Assembly (NCBI RefSeq): GCF_025961835.1
Contig: NZ_JAOQOK010000001.1
Location: forward strand, 1,922,001 to 1,986,000
Length of the DNA: 64,000 nt
Reading direction: 5' to 3'
Source of the DNA: Sphingobium sp. B2D3C
GTDB taxonomy: Bacteria; Pseudomonadota; Alphaproteobacteria; Sphingomonadales; Sphingomonadaceae
Below the pieces are notes generated by a model that saw only the letters and a program-made list of their open reading frames with translations, was not told where the DNA came from and ran no database searches. The translations under genes and the position numbers were made by a program. Shown here piece after piece: positions 47,240 through 57,204 of the stretch; positions within the stretch are counted from its first letter, which is position 1, and each line of letters starts with the position of its first letter.

Positions 47240-48541
47240 ATGAACGACAATCTCACCCCCAAAGCCATCGTCACCGCGCTGGATGCGCACATCATCGGCC
47301 AGGCCGAGGCCAAGCGCGCCGTCGCCGTTGCCCTGCGCAACCGCTGGCGGCGGCAGAAGCTGCCCGTTGAGCTGCGCGACGAGGTGACGCCCAAGAACAT
47401 CCTGATGATCGGTCCCACGGGCTGCGGGAAGACCGAGATCAGCCGCCGTCTGGCCAAGCTGGCCGATGCGCCGTTCATCAAGGTGGAAGCGACCAAGTTC
47501 ACCGAGGTCGGCTATGTCGGCCGCGACGTGGAGCAGATCGTGCGCGATCTGGTCGAGGAAGCCGTACGCCTCGAACGTGAGCGCCGGCGGGAGGCCGTGC
47601 GCGGCGCGGCCAGCGAGGCGGCCATGGGCCGACTGCTCGATGCGCTCACCGGGAAGGAAGCCAGCGAGGCCACCCGCCTCTCCTTCCGCCAGCGGATCGA
47701 GAGCGACCAGATGAACGATGTCGAGGTGGAGGTCGAGGTGACCGACGCGCCCGCCGCGCCGATGGAAATCCCTGGCATGGGTGGCAATATCGGCATGATC
47801 AACCTGTCGGACATGATGTCCAAGGCGCTCGGCCAGCAGCAGAAGAAGCGTCGCAAGATGCGCGTGGCCGATGCATGGGACAAGCTGGTCGAGGAGGAGC
47901 AGGACAAGCGGCTCGATCAGGACGATGTCGCCCGCGTCGCCATTGCCTCGGCCGAGCAGAACGGCATCGTGTTCCTCGACGAGATCGACAAAATCGCGGT
48001 GAGCGACGTGCGCGGCGGATCGGTGAGCCGCGAGGGCGTCCAGCGCGATCTGCTGCCGCTGATCGAGGGCACGACGGTCGCCACAAAATACGGCCCGCTC
48101 AAGACCGACCATATCCTGTTCATCGCCTCGGGCGCCTTCCATGTCGCCAAGCCGAGCGACTTGCTGCCGGAACTGCAGGGCCGCCTGCCGATCCGCGTGG
48201 AATTGAAGGGCCTGACCGAGGAGGATTTCGTCGCGATCCTCTCCGACACCAAGGCCTCGCTGCCCGAGCAATATGCCGCGCTTCTGGCGACCGAAGGCGT
48301 CACCATCCAGCTCGCGCCGGACGGCATCCGCGCCATCGCGAAGATCGCCGCTGACGTGAACGAGCAGGTCGAGAATATCGGGGCGCGCCGGCTCCAGACG
48401 GTTATGGAGAAATTGCTGGAGGATGTGAGCTTCGAGGCGGACACCCGCGCAGGCGAGACAATCACCATCGATGCCGGCTATGTCGAGCGCCAGCTTTCGG
48501 GTATCGCCAAGAACACGGACCTGAGCAAATATATCCTCTGA
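47240..48541 (+). CDS. hslU: ATP-dependent protease ATPase subunit HslU
   Basis: HslU is the AAA+ unfoldase that feeds HslV. The 433-residue product has [19 protein letters not shown], Walker [20 protein letters not shown] (about 55-75), the family pore/I-domain region [18 protein letters not shown], Walker [13 protein letters not shown] (about 247-258) and a C-terminal LSKYIL, which docks into HslV. It belongs with hslV although a 109-bp spacer with a repeat doublet separates them. Confidence 0.97.
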   Translation: MNDNLTPKAIVTALDAHIIGQAEAKRAVAVALRNRWRRQKLPVELRDEVTPKNILMIGPTGCGKTEISRRLAKLADAPFIKVEATKFTEVGYVGRDVEQIVRDLVEEAVRLERERRREAVRGAASEAAMGRLLDALTGKEASEATRLSFRQRIESDQMNDVEVEVEVTDAPAAPMEIPGMGGNIGMINLSDMMSKALGQQQKKRRKMRVADAWDKLVEEEQDKRLDQDDVARVAIASAEQNGIVFLDEIDKIAVSDVRGGSVSREGVQRDLLPLIEGTTVATKYGPLKTDHILFIASGAFHVAKPSDLLPELQGRLPIRVELKGLTEEDFVAILSDTKASLPEQYAALLATEGVTIQLAPDGIRAIAKIAADVNEQVENIGARRLQTVMEKLLEDVSFEADTRAGETITIDAGYVERQLSGIAKNTDLSKYIL

Positions 48542-48569
48542 ACCGGAGGCGTTAAGGGAGCGATTGCGC

Positions 48570-49346
48570 ATGAGCTATGAGACAGTGCTGGTCGAGCAGC
48601 GCGGCGCCGTCACGCTGGTCATGCTCAATCGTCCCCAGGCGCTCAACGCCCTCAACAGCCAGGTGCTGGCCGATCTGATCGCGGTATTCGAGGGCTACGA
48701 TGCGGACGACGCGCAGCGCTGCCTCGTCCTCACCGGCAGCGAGAAAGCCTTCGCCGCCGGCGCGGACATCAAGGAGATGGCCGATAAGACCGGCGCCGAC
48801 ATGTACCGCGCGGAGATGTTCGCGCAGTGGACAAGCCGCATCGCCGCGACGCGCAAGCCGTGGATCGCGGCGGTTGCCGGCTTTGCACTCGGCGGCGGGT
48901 GCGAACTGGCGATGATGGCGGACTTCATCATTGCGGCAGACACGGCCAAGTTCGGTCAGCCTGAAATCACATTGGGTGTGGCGCCGGGCATGGGCGGATC
49001 GCAGCGGCTCACCCGCGCGGTCGGCAAGGCCAAGGCGATGGACCTGTGTCTGACCGGCCGCCGCATGGATGCAGAGGAAGCCGAGCGGGCTGGCCTCGTC
49101 GCGCGCATCGTGCCGGCCGACGATCTGCTCGACGAAGCGCTGAAGGCGGCCGAGGCGGTCGCCGCCATGCCGCCGTTGGCCGTCATGGCCAACAAGGAGC
49201 TGGTCAACCTCGCGTTCGAAACCACACTCACCCAGGGTCTGGTCAGCGAGCGGCGCATCTTCCAGCTTCTCGCATCCACCGAAGACAAGGCGGAGGGCAT
49301 GGCAGCCTTTGTGGAAAAGCGCCGGCCGGAATGGACCGGGCGTTAA
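48570..49346 (+). CDS. Enoyl-CoA hydratase
   Basis: The product is a crotonase-superfamily enzyme of 258 residues that hydrates enoyl-CoA in fatty acid or related catabolism. [18 protein letters not shown], the oxyanion segments [15 protein letters not shown] and [24 protein letters not shown] (catalytic Glu), and [25 protein letters not shown] (second catalytic Glu) all match short-chain enoyl-CoA hydratase. The ATG at 48570 is preferred over the upstream TTG at 48564, with AAGGGAG upstream. It stands alone after hslU. Confidence 0.92.
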   Translation: MSYETVLVEQRGAVTLVMLNRPQALNALNSQVLADLIAVFEGYDADDAQRCLVLTGSEKAFAAGADIKEMADKTGADMYRAEMFAQWTSRIAATRKPWIAAVAGFALGGGCELAMMADFIIAADTAKFGQPEITLGVAPGMGGSQRLTRAVGKAKAMDLCLTGRRMDAEEAERAGLVARIVPADDLLDEALKAAEAVAAMPPLAVMANKELVNLAFETTLTQGLVSERRIFQLLASTEDKAEGMAAFVEKRRPEWTGR

Positions 49347-49515
49347 GCACTGCTACAGTGCTCTGTGCCGATGAGGCACGGCACAACGGGTCGCCGGAAA
49401 TAATAACAACTTTAAAGATTTGGAGACGTTTCACCCTCTAGATGAAGCGCTCACGGCGAGCGGCGCGGCTTGATGAGACGAGCCCTCCGTGGTTGACCGA
49501 AATAAGATGTGAGAT

Positions 49516-50667
49516 GTGACGGTGGGTAACATCAAAGGCCGAGGCAGCCCCCTGCGTCATCACCCCGAAGCGGTTGAAATTGACCTGATTCGTGGCCTCT
49601 TTCATGCCTTCGCGCCGGCGCTGGTCATGACGATCAGCTTTCTGTCTGCGGGGCTAGTGATCCTGAACCGCACCGGGGACAGCATCCTGCTCGTCCTGCT
49701 GATCCTGGGCGCGGTTGCGTCCGTTGCCCGCCTCGTGTCCGCGCATCTGATCGCACCGGTCATCCATGCCGAAGGGGTGACGATCGAACAGGCGAGATAT
49801 CTCGAGCGGCTCTTTGCGATTCCCTATCTCTGCTTTTCCCTTGTGCTTGGCCTGTTCGGCTTTCGCCTGCTCCAGCTCCCCTCCGCGGACACCCATATGG
49901 TGGCTGCGGCCCTTTCGCTCAGCTATTGCGCCGGCGTCGCTGTCGGCATGGGATCGCGGATGTGGATCGCCGTGCCGAGCATGATCTTGGCGCTCGGGCC
50001 AGTCATCGCCGCGATGCTGCTGCAACCCGACTTTCTCTATAAGCTCAGCGGCGCCGTGATGGCGGCGATCCTGCTGAGCGGCATCCAGAGCCTGCGCGGC
50101 AAGCAGAACCGCTCGGCGGACGACATTGCGCTGCGCATCGCCTTTTCGCACCTCGCCCGCAAGGATGCGCTGACCGCCCTCCCCAACCGCATCGCGCTGC
50201 GCGAGTGGTGGGAGCAGGTGGTCGCCTCCGGGGCGGAGAACAAGCTGATCGCGGTCCATTATCTCGACCTCAACGACTTCAAGCCCGTCAACGATCGCCA
50301 TGGCCACCCGGTCGGCGATGCCCTGCTCGCCGCCGCCGGCAAGCGCATCGCGCGGACGATAAGGGACAGCGACATCGTCGCGCGCTTGGGCGGGGACGAA
50401 TTTGCGGTCATCCAGTATGACATCGTGAACGCCGACGACGCCGCCCAGCTCGCCGCCCGCATCCGGGAGGCGATCACCCAGCCGTTCAGCATCGGCGCGC
50501 TAACCCTCAGGATCTCGACCGGCCACGGCTTCGTAGTGTCGCGCGGCCGGGACGAAGCGCTCGAAGACCTGCTCGCCCTTGCCGACAAGGCGCTCTACAC
50601 CAGCAAGCAGGGCGGCGAGATTTCCCAATATGAGGCCGTCGAGACGATCACCCGCCGCGTCGCCTGA
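49516..50667 (+). CDS. Membrane-bound diguanylate cyclase (GGDEF)
   Basis: The product probably makes cyclic di-GMP from GTP. The 383-residue protein has about five to six membrane helices in residues 25-200 and a C-terminal GGDEF domain from about 215. The domain shows DALTALPNRIALREW, HYLDLNDFKPVNDRHGHPVGD and the intact active site RLGGDEF. Four residues define an inhibitory I-site (RDSD) five residues before GGDEF, so product feedback is likely. The start is a GTG at 49516; no strong ribosome site was seen. No EAL partner is near. Confidence 0.9.
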   Translation: MTVGNIKGRGSPLRHHPEAVEIDLIRGLFHAFAPALVMTISFLSAGLVILNRTGDSILLVLLILGAVASVARLVSAHLIAPVIHAEGVTIEQARYLERLFAIPYLCFSLVLGLFGFRLLQLPSADTHMVAAALSLSYCAGVAVGMGSRMWIAVPSMILALGPVIAAMLLQPDFLYKLSGAVMAAILLSGIQSLRGKQNRSADDIALRIAFSHLARKDALTALPNRIALREWWEQVVASGAENKLIAVHYLDLNDFKPVNDRHGHPVGDALLAAAGKRIARTIRDSDIVARLGGDEFAVIQYDIVNADDAAQLAARIREAITQPFSIGALTLRISTGHGFVVSRGRDEALEDLLALADKALYTSKQGGEISQYEAVETITRRVA

Positions 50668-50829
50668 TCAGCACGTCCACCTCCGCCCCGCCCGGTAGCC
50701 ACTTGGGTCAACAAGTGTGACGCGCGGGTCAAGCCAGCGGCGTTGGATTCACGCGCCTTGTGCGGCATAGCCTGAAGGCGCGGCCCCACCTGCTCATCGC
50801 GCGCAGGCGGCCGAACGTCGGGAGAGGAT

Positions 50830-52932
50830 ATGAAGACGCACGGGCTTGCTATTCTGGCCGCAACGGCGCTGCTGGGCGCCAGCGCTTGCCAGATGACGAC
50901 ATCCACCACTTCGGTGGCGACGGAAGCCGGCATCGGCCACGCGCAGATGGTGAAGGCCGACGATCAGCCCGGCCAATGGGCATCCTACAGCCGCACCTGG
51001 GACGAACAGCGCTACAGCCCGCTCGACCAGATCAATGACAGCAATGCCCATCGCCTCGGCCTCGCCTGGTTCGACGATCTCGATACCTATCGCGGCGTGC
51101 AGGCGACGCCGCTGGTGATCGACGGCGTCCTCTACAACGAAAATATCTTCAACGTCGTCACCGCCTATAATGCCAAGACCGGCGAGAAATTGTGGGTTTA
51201 CGACCCCAAGGTCGGCAAGGAATGGGCCGGCCTCGCCTGCTGCGGCCCCTCCTCGCGCGGCCTTGCCGCCTGGGGCAACGAGATCATCATCGGCGCGCTG
51301 GATGGGCGGCTGATCGCCATCGATCGCAAGACCGGGGCCGAGCTCTGGTCCGCGCAGACCTTCGATCGCAAGGAGCAATATTCGATCACCGGCGCGCCGC
51401 GCGTCTATGACGGCAAGGTGATCATCGGCAATGGCGGCGCGGACTATGGCTCGCGCGGCTTCGTGGTCGCCTATGATGCCGAGACCGGCAAGCGGCTGTG
51501 GAAATTCTACATCGTCCCCGGCAACCCCGCCAACGGCTCGGACGGCGAAGCCTCCGACAGCGCGATGAAGATCGCCGCGCCGACCTGGCACGGAAAATTC
51601 TGGGAGACCGGCGGCGGCGGCAATGCGTGGGACAGCTTCGCCTACGATCCCGAACTGAACCTCGTCTACATCGGCACCGGCAATGGCAGCCCGCAAAGCT
51701 GGCATCACCGCAGCGACAGCAAGGGCGACAATCTGTTCCTCTGCTCCATGGTGGCGGTGGATGCGACCACGGGCGCCTATAAATGGCACTACCAAATGGT
51801 ACCCGAGGAGGACTGGGATTATACCTGCACCCAGCCCATCGTGCTCGCCGACCTCAAGATCGACGGCAAGCTGCGCAAGGTCGCCATGCAGGCGCCGAAG
51901 AACGGCTTTTTCTACGTGCTGGACCGCGCGACCGGCGCGCTGATCTCGGCGAAGAGCTATGTCTCGGTCAACACATGGGCCAGCCATGTCGACATGAAGA
52001 CGGGGCGCCCGGTGGTGCTGCCCACCGCGCATAACACGACCACGCCGCACATCATGAGCCCGAGCTGGATGGCCGCGCACACCTGGCACCCGATGAGCTA
52101 CAGCCCCAAGACCGGGCTGGTCTATCTCTCGGCGCAGGAGCAGGGGTCGATCTACGCCAACCAGCCGGACGGTGCGTATCAGTATGTGCGCGGGCGCAAT
52201 AATACCGGTTTCGATCATGCCAACCAGCCGGAGCTGCGCAAGCAGCTGATGAACGAGGTCATGGCGAGCGAGAAAGGCTATCTGCTCGCCTGGAACCCGG
52301 CGACGCAGAGCGAGGCCTGGCGCGTGCCCTATCCGCATCCGGGCTCAGGCGGCGTGCTGACCACGGCGGGTAATATCCTCGTGCAGCCGACGATCAACAA
52401 GACCGTCGCCATCTACCGGGCGGACAATGGCCGGAAGTTATGGGAAATGAACGTCGATCAGGCCGGCGTCGCGGGCGCGATGACCTATATGATCGATGGC
52501 GAGCAATATATCGCGCTCAATGTCGGCTGGGGCGGCTCTCCGGTCTATAATCTCGCCAAGGACGGCCCCTTCCGCTTCGCCACCGCCAAGCTGCTGGTGT
52601 TCAAGCTGGATGCCAGGGGCGTGACGCTGCCGACGATGAAGACGCAGGAAGAGACAGCCTATCTGCCCCGCCAGCGCATCCCTGCCGAGGTCGCCGCGCG
52701 TGGCGCGGCTCTCTATGGTGAGACCTGCAATCGCTGCCATGGCGACAATGCCGTCGGCGGCATCAAGGATCTGCGGCGGATGAGCAAGGATGCACATGAC
52801 AGCTTTCTCGACATTGTGCTGAACGGAACCCTGCTCCACAAGGGCATGCCCAATTTCAGCGGCGTGCTGACCAGGGCGCAGGCAGAAGACATTCATGGCT
52901 ATCTGATCACCCGTGCTCAGGAAGACTGGTAA
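50830..52932 (+). CDS. Quinohemoprotein alcohol dehydrogenase (PQQ plus cytochrome c)
   Basis: Periplasmic PQQ enzyme oxidising alcohols with electrons passed through its own heme c. The 700-residue product has a leader ending GASAC (signal or lipoprotein), a propeller starting WASYSRTWDEQRYSPLDQIN, the vicinal Cys137-Cys138 over PQQ (LACCGPS) and the catalytic Asp330 in EEDWDYTC. Its C-terminal cytochrome c domain has heme site C633-NRC-H637 and axial Met in HKGMPNF. Thr, not Asp, lies two residues after the catalytic Asp, so it is not of the lanthanide type. It converges with a second such gene at 53460-55598. Confidence 0.93.
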   Translation: MKTHGLAILAATALLGASACQMTTSTTSVATEAGIGHAQMVKADDQPGQWASYSRTWDEQRYSPLDQINDSNAHRLGLAWFDDLDTYRGVQATPLVIDGVLYNENIFNVVTAYNAKTGEKLWVYDPKVGKEWAGLACCGPSSRGLAAWGNEIIIGALDGRLIAIDRKTGAELWSAQTFDRKEQYSITGAPRVYDGKVIIGNGGADYGSRGFVVAYDAETGKRLWKFYIVPGNPANGSDGEASDSAMKIAAPTWHGKFWETGGGGNAWDSFAYDPELNLVYIGTGNGSPQSWHHRSDSKGDNLFLCSMVAVDATTGAYKWHYQMVPEEDWDYTCTQPIVLADLKIDGKLRKVAMQAPKNGFFYVLDRATGALISAKSYVSVNTWASHVDMKTGRPVVLPTAHNTTTPHIMSPSWMAAHTWHPMSYSPKTGLVYLSAQEQGSIYANQPDGAYQYVRGRNNTGFDHANQPELRKQLMNEVMASEKGYLLAWNPATQSEAWRVPYPHPGSGGVLTTAGNILVQPTINKTVAIYRADNGRKLWEMNVDQAGVAGAMTYMIDGEQYIALNVGWGGSPVYNLAKDGPFRFATAKLLVFKLDARGVTLPTMKTQEETAYLPRQRIPAEVAARGAALYGETCNRCHGDNAVGGIKDLRRMSKDAHDSFLDIVLNGTLLHKGMPNFSGVLTRAQAEDIHGYLITRAQEDW

Positions 52933-52998
52933 GAGCACGGGAACGGGCACCCCGCGCCGACGTTAGACCATGAGAGACAACAGGCGTGGGACGAGATC

Positions 52999-53376
52999 AT
53001 GACGAGACAAGCGAAAACCGATAAGCCGAAATCGGCAACCCCGCGCCGTGCGAGGACCAAGGCCGTAAACCCGCGTCAGCTGCCCGTGGTGGTGGAGCAT
53101 GAGAAGAGCACGACGCAGGTGATTGCCGACAAGGCGGTCGAGACCGGCCGCGCCCTTGGCAAGACCAGCGTGCGCCTGGCGCAGCCGATCGTCAAATCGA
53201 TCAAGCATGAGGATAACCGCACGCTCGCCAAAATGGTAGTCGCAGCGGTGACGCCGCGCCTCATCAACTACGGCCTTCGCTTTGCGGTCCGCAATCCGGT
53301 GCTGACTGTCGCTGGGATATTGGTGGCTGCGACCATCATCGGCTCGCAGGATGATGGGGCCCAAGAGGAGAGCTGA
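52999..53376 (+). CDS. Small hypothetical protein with C-terminal hydrophobic segment
   Basis: I do not recognise a family. The 125-residue product has a strongly basic N-terminus (TRQAKTDKPKSATPRRARTK), a middle with DKAVETGRALGKTSVRLAQPIVKSIKHEDN, and a hydrophobic C-terminal stretch (NPVLTVAGILVAATIIG). It looks like a tail-anchored or membrane-associated basic protein. It lies 66 bp after the first quinohemoprotein dehydrogenase, before a terminator, and may be co-transcribed with it. Confidence 0.6.
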   Translation: MTRQAKTDKPKSATPRRARTKAVNPRQLPVVVEHEKSTTQVIADKAVETGRALGKTSVRLAQPIVKSIKHEDNRTLAKMVVAAVTPRLINYGLRFAVRNPVLTVAGILVAATIIGSQDDGAQEES

Positions 53377-53404
53377 GCTCTTCTCCGACAGCGGCACAAA
53401 CGCA

Positions 53405-53429
53405 AACGCCGGGGCAAAACCCCGGCGTT
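53405..53429. terminator. Bidirectional terminator between the two convergent transcripts
   Basis: AACGCCGGGG pairs perfectly with CCCCGGCGTT around CAAAA. The plus-strand side continues GCTGTTTACGG and the minus-strand side TTGCGTTTG. It lies between the small hypothetical gene (plus) and the quinohemoprotein dehydrogenase (minus). Confidence 0.7.
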
Positions 53430-53459
53430 GCTGTTTACGGCTGAGGGCGTTCGGGGCGC

Positions 53460-55598
53460 TTAGTGCGGCCCCTTCCCGTCCGACACGCCGCCCCAATCCT
53501 CATTGGCCCGCGCGATCAGATAGCCATGGATCGCCTCGACATCCTCGGCCGAGATGAGGTCCGCAAAGCTCGCCATCCCCTTGTCTGCATAAATGCCCTT
53601 GAGCACGATGTCGTTGAACTTGGCGTGCGTCTCGCGGGTCATCATCCGCAGATCCTTGACGCCGCCGATGGCCTGCTGGCCGTGGCACACCGCACAGGTC
53701 TCGGCGAAGAGCTGCGCCCCGCGTGCGACCTGCGCCTCGCTGGCGCGGAGCGGTGGCGGCTCCGGCGCTTTCGCGGCAGGCTGGAGGGCTGGCAATTGCG
53801 CCGTGCCGCCCAGCTTGAAGACGATTAGTCGGGCCGGCGCACGTGGCATCTCGATGCCCTGCCCGCGCTCGACCATGGCGGCGCCCCCGCCCCAGCCGGC
53901 GTTGACGGCGACATATTGCACGCCATCCAGCGTGTAGGTGATCGGCCCGGCGACCGGTGCGCTCTGCACCGGCATTTCCCAGAGCAGCTTGCCGTTGCGG
54001 GCATCGAAGGCCGCGAAGGTCTGACGCGTGGTGCCCTCGAAAACAAGGTCGCTGCCCGTAACCATCACGCCGCCATTGCCGTGGCGCGGCAACGGGATTT
54101 TCCAGGCAGCCTTCTGCTTCACCGGATCCCAGGCCAGGAGATAGGCCTTGTCCATGGCGACAGCCTCTTTCATTAGCTCGCCACGCTTCTTCGCCGCCTC
54201 GCCGGTATATCCACCCCAGCCCGCGTTGGAGCGGAACGGCTTGGGCTGGAAATCGGGATCGAGCGCCAGCACCATGCCGGATTCGTAGAGCGGGAAATAA
54301 GCCAGCCTTGTGCGCGGGCTATAGGCCATGGGGAACCAGTTATGCGCGCCGCCCGGCCCCGGCTTCACCAGAAACGGATCCTGGCCATAATGCGCATCGG
54401 GGTTCATCTTCGGGCGGCCGGTCTTGGGGTCGATGCCGAGCGTCCAGTTCGCCGGCGCAATCTGACCGGCGGAGATAAACTCGCCCGTCGCGCGGTCCAG
54501 CACATAGAAATAGCCGTTCTTGGGCGCCTGCATCAGCACCTTGCGGTCGCGCCCGCCGATCTTCAGGTCCGCCGTGACGATGGATTGCGTGCAGGTGTAG
54601 TCCCAGTCCTCCTCGGGCACCATCTGGTAGTGCCAGGCATATTTGCCGGTCTCGACATTTACCGCGACGATGGAGCAGATGAAGAGATTATCGCCCTTGC
54701 CATTGCTGCGATAATGCCAGGAGAGCGGCGACCCGTTGCCCGTGCCGATATAGACGAGCTTGAGCGCCGGATCATAGCCGATGCTGTCCCACGCATTGGC
54801 CCCGCCGCCCAGCTTCCAATATTCGCCGGACCACGTCTTGCGGATCATCTCCATGACATTGTCGGACGCGGCGCCATCCGGCCCCTTGGCGGGATCGCCC
54901 GGGGTCAGGTAGAATTTCCAGGCTTCCTTGCCGGTGTCGGCATCGTAAGCCGCAACGAAGCCGCGAATGCCCATGTCGCCGCCGCTATTGCCGACCACCA
55001 CCTTGCCGTCGAACACGCGCGGCGCGCCGGTGATGGTATAGGGCATGTCCTTCGGCGTGCTCTGCACCGACCAGACCGGCTTGCCGTCCGCCGCATTTAG
55101 CGCGATCACCCGCCCGTCCAGCGTCGCGATGATGACCTTGCCCTTCCACAGCGCCAGGCCCCGCGCCACCGGCTCGCAGCACGCATAGCGCCCGAACTCG
55201 CGCTGCACCTGCGGATCATAGGTCCACAGGCGCTTGCCGGTGCGGGCATCATAGGCAATCGTGATGTTCCACGGGAGCGTGTTGTAAAGCACGCCATCAG
55301 CATAAAGTGGCGTGGCCTCGACACCCCGGAAGGTATCGAGATCGTCATACCAGGCGATGCCGAGCTGGCTTACATTCTGCGCATTGATCTGGTCGAGCGG
55401 GCTGTAGCGCTGGGCGCTGTAGGTGCGCCCGTCATGCAGCCAGTCCGTGCCGTCGGTCGCCTGCGCCGCCATCCGCGCGCTGTCGACCTCGGCCCGACCG
55501 CTGGCCTGCAACTGCGCCATGAACGCGATCATCAGCGCGCCCAGAACCAGCAGGGCTATGCCCACCGCACCGGCGGGCCGTCTCCACATCGCCATCAT
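53460..55598 (-). CDS. Quinohemoprotein alcohol dehydrogenase, last gene of the periplasmic operon
   Basis: PQQ- and heme-c-containing alcohol dehydrogenase of the methanol/ethanol family, 712 residues. An N-terminal hydrophobic segment (AVGIALLVLGALMIAFMAQL) acts as signal or anchor. The propeller has YSAQRYSPLDQINAQNVSQL, vicinal cysteines in RYACCEP, Asp333 in EEDWDYTC and GTGNGSPLSW. The C-terminal cytochrome c domain has C635-AVC-H639 and axial Met in DKGMASF. It lies 5 bp after the first SnoaL-like gene and closely resembles the convergent copy at 50830. Like it, it lacks the extra Asp of lanthanide enzymes. Confidence 0.94.
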   Translation of the reverse strand: MMAMWRRPAGAVGIALLVLGALMIAFMAQLQASGRAEVDSARMAAQATDGTDWLHDGRTYSAQRYSPLDQINAQNVSQLGIAWYDDLDTFRGVEATPLYADGVLYNTLPWNITIAYDARTGKRLWTYDPQVQREFGRYACCEPVARGLALWKGKVIIATLDGRVIALNAADGKPVWSVQSTPKDMPYTITGAPRVFDGKVVVGNSGGDMGIRGFVAAYDADTGKEAWKFYLTPGDPAKGPDGAASDNVMEMIRKTWSGEYWKLGGGANAWDSIGYDPALKLVYIGTGNGSPLSWHYRSNGKGDNLFICSIVAVNVETGKYAWHYQMVPEEDWDYTCTQSIVTADLKIGGRDRKVLMQAPKNGYFYVLDRATGEFISAGQIAPANWTLGIDPKTGRPKMNPDAHYGQDPFLVKPGPGGAHNWFPMAYSPRTRLAYFPLYESGMVLALDPDFQPKPFRSNAGWGGYTGEAAKKRGELMKEAVAMDKAYLLAWDPVKQKAAWKIPLPRHGNGGVMVTGSDLVFEGTTRQTFAAFDARNGKLLWEMPVQSAPVAGPITYTLDGVQYVAVNAGWGGGAAMVERGQGIEMPRAPARLIVFKLGGTAQLPALQPAAKAPEPPPLRASEAQVARGAQLFAETCAVCHGQQAIGGVKDLRMMTRETHAKFNDIVLKGIYADKGMASFADLISAEDVEAIHGYLIARANEDWGGVSDGKGPH

Positions 55599-55603
55599 AA
55601 CGT

Positions 55604-56410
55604 TCAGTCCTTCGGCGGCTGGCCAATCGGCTGCGATCCATCGACCCAGCGACCGACCTTGAGCGAATCCATCTGCGCCTTCGTGCCCGGCGGGCGGTGA
55701 TAGGCGCCGACTTCATCCCGATCCGGTGTGAACACCTTGCCGGAGACCGGATTGGGATAATGGAACGGCACGATGTAATAAGCAGGATAGGTCAGGTAGA
55801 CGACCGAGGGCGGCAGATCTGGCGGCGGATCGAACTTGTCCGGCCAGGTATTGTTCATCGCCCATTTGCCCCAGCCTTCCCAGCTGGTGTACATGGTGAA
55901 GGGCCCGGTCAGGCGGCTGATCTTCCAGACGCCATTCTCCTTGCGATACTCATTCTCGTAGAGCGGCAGGCCCCAGCCGCCGTTGCTCATCACGAAGGCG
56001 CGCGCCCGCACCCAGCCGGTCTTGCCGTCGGCGGAGATGTCCGGGATCGGCTGGAACTGCATGTGGTTGGCGAGCGCACCCTTCTTGGTGCCGTCCGGCC
56101 CGAAGGCCTTCTGCATATATTCGAGTACCCGCGCCTTGCCGAGGAAGATGCCCTTGCCGCCAATCTCCAGCGTGGCATCCTCTGTGAACAGCTCGGACAG
56201 CGGATGCCACTGGCTCTTGTCGACGAAATAGCCATAGCTGCGCTGCAGCTTCTCGATGGCGTTGAGGTCTTCCAGCCGGGTGATGCGCTCATCCAGGGCG
56301 GCGAGGCGCTCTGCGGCCGTCTTGGGGGCGGTTTGCGCCGAGGCCTGCGCCACAGGAAGCAGGGCGGATGCGGCGATCAGGGCCGCGACGATGCGGGTCC
56401 GGTTCATCAT
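55604..56410 (-). CDS. Secreted SnoaL/NTF2-like protein 1
   Basis: 268 residues with a signal peptide ending AQASAQ. After a short coiled segment (AERLAALDERITRLEDLNAIEKLQ) comes a SnoaL_4/NTF2-fold domain: RSYGYFVDKSQWHPLSELFTED, LEIGGKGIFLGKARVLEYM, NHMQFQPIPDISADGKTG, YENEYRKENGVWKISRL. The C-terminal extension contains FHYPNPVSGKVF. The family includes cyclases, hydratases and lyases; the reaction here is unknown. Its ATG overlaps the stop of the second paralogue, and it is followed after 5 bp by the quinohemoprotein dehydrogenase. Confidence 0.85.
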   Translation of the reverse strand: MMNRTRIVAALIAASALLPVAQASAQTAPKTAAERLAALDERITRLEDLNAIEKLQRSYGYFVDKSQWHPLSELFTEDATLEIGGKGIFLGKARVLEYMQKAFGPDGTKKGALANHMQFQPIPDISADGKTGWVRARAFVMSNGGWGLPLYENEYRKENGVWKISRLTGPFTMYTSWEGWGKWAMNNTWPDKFDPPPDLPPSVVYLTYPAYYIVPFHYPNPVSGKVFTPDRDEVGAYHRPPGTKAQMDSLKVGRWVDGSQPIGQPPKD

Positions 56411-57204
56411 GGCTGCCTCATTCCCTTTGCTGCGCTGCTCTCTTCGCGCTTGCCGCTCTCCATGCCGCGATCCGGGCGGCCAACGATGTCATCGCCCTCC
56501 ATCGGCAGCGCCTTGAGCGACTGGCCGGTGACCGGATGATCGTAGCTGAACGCTGGGAGATAGGCGTTGGGGAACGAGCGGTAGACCTCCGTCGGCGGTT
56601 TGTCCGGCGGGAACAACGCGCTCGGCCCGTCCATCTGGATCGCATATTTGGCAAAGCCCAGATCATAATCGGTCATGGCGGTGACGTAGAAGTGCAGCGT
56701 GTCGAACTTCCACACCCCGCCTTCCTTCACATATTTATTCTCGTAGATACCAACGCCCCAACGGCCGTTCTCGCCGGGCCGGGCGAGCATCACCATGCCC
56801 TGCCAGCGCCCCGTCGCCGTGCGGCCATCCGGCGCCACCACAACAATGGGCTGTAGCATCATGTGATTGTTGAGGCTGCCTGCGCTCAGGCCTTGCGGCC
56901 CAAAGAGCAGCATCGCCTGCCGGATGCGCGCCGGGCCAATATAGACCCCGCGCTGCCCATATTCGAACTGCCCGCGCGCGGTGAACAGGTCCGCCGCCTG
57001 GTTCCACAGGCCCTTGTCGAAATAATAGCCGAACGTCGCTGTGAGGTTCTCGATAGCGAGTTGGTCCTCCAGCGCCTGCACCCGCTTCTGATAGGCGGCG
57101 ACCTTGCCGCGCAGGGACGCGTCACTCTGGGCCGCGGCGGGCGCAGGCGCCGTGATGACAAGGCCAGCAATCAGCGCGGCCATGATGCTGGTGCGGGCGC
57201 TCAT
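56407..57204 (-). CDS. Secreted SnoaL/NTF2-like protein 2
   Basis: 265 residues, signal peptide ending APAAAQ. It shares the plan of its two neighbours: coil (VAAYQKRVQALEDQLAIENL), then ATFGYYFDKGLWNQAADLFTARG, FEYGQRGVYIGPARIRQAM, NNHMMLQPIVVVAPDGRTA, YENKYVKEGGVWKFDTLHFY, and a C-terminal FSYDHPVTGQSL. Both ends overlap neighbouring genes by 4 bp, so it is translated with them. Tandem duplication with divergence suggests three related but distinct roles or a hetero-oligomer. Confidence 0.85.
   Translation of the reverse strand: MSARTSIMAALIAGLVITAPAPAAAQSDASLRGKVAAYQKRVQALEDQLAIENLTATFGYYFDKGLWNQAADLFTARGQFEYGQRGVYIGPARIRQAMLLFGPQGLSAGSLNNHMMLQPIVVVAPDGRTATGRWQGMVMLARPGENGRWGVGIYENKYVKEGGVWKFDTLHFYVTAMTDYDLGFAKYAIQMDGPSALFPPDKPPTEVYRSFPNAYLPAFSYDHPVTGQSLKALPMEGDDIVGRPDRGMESGKREESSAAKGMRQP

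Noticed and set aside
50830..55598. Lanthanide-dependent alcohol dehydrogenases
   Set aside because: The residue two after the catalytic Asp is Thr in both proteins, not the diagnostic Asp, so I do not claim lanthanide use.
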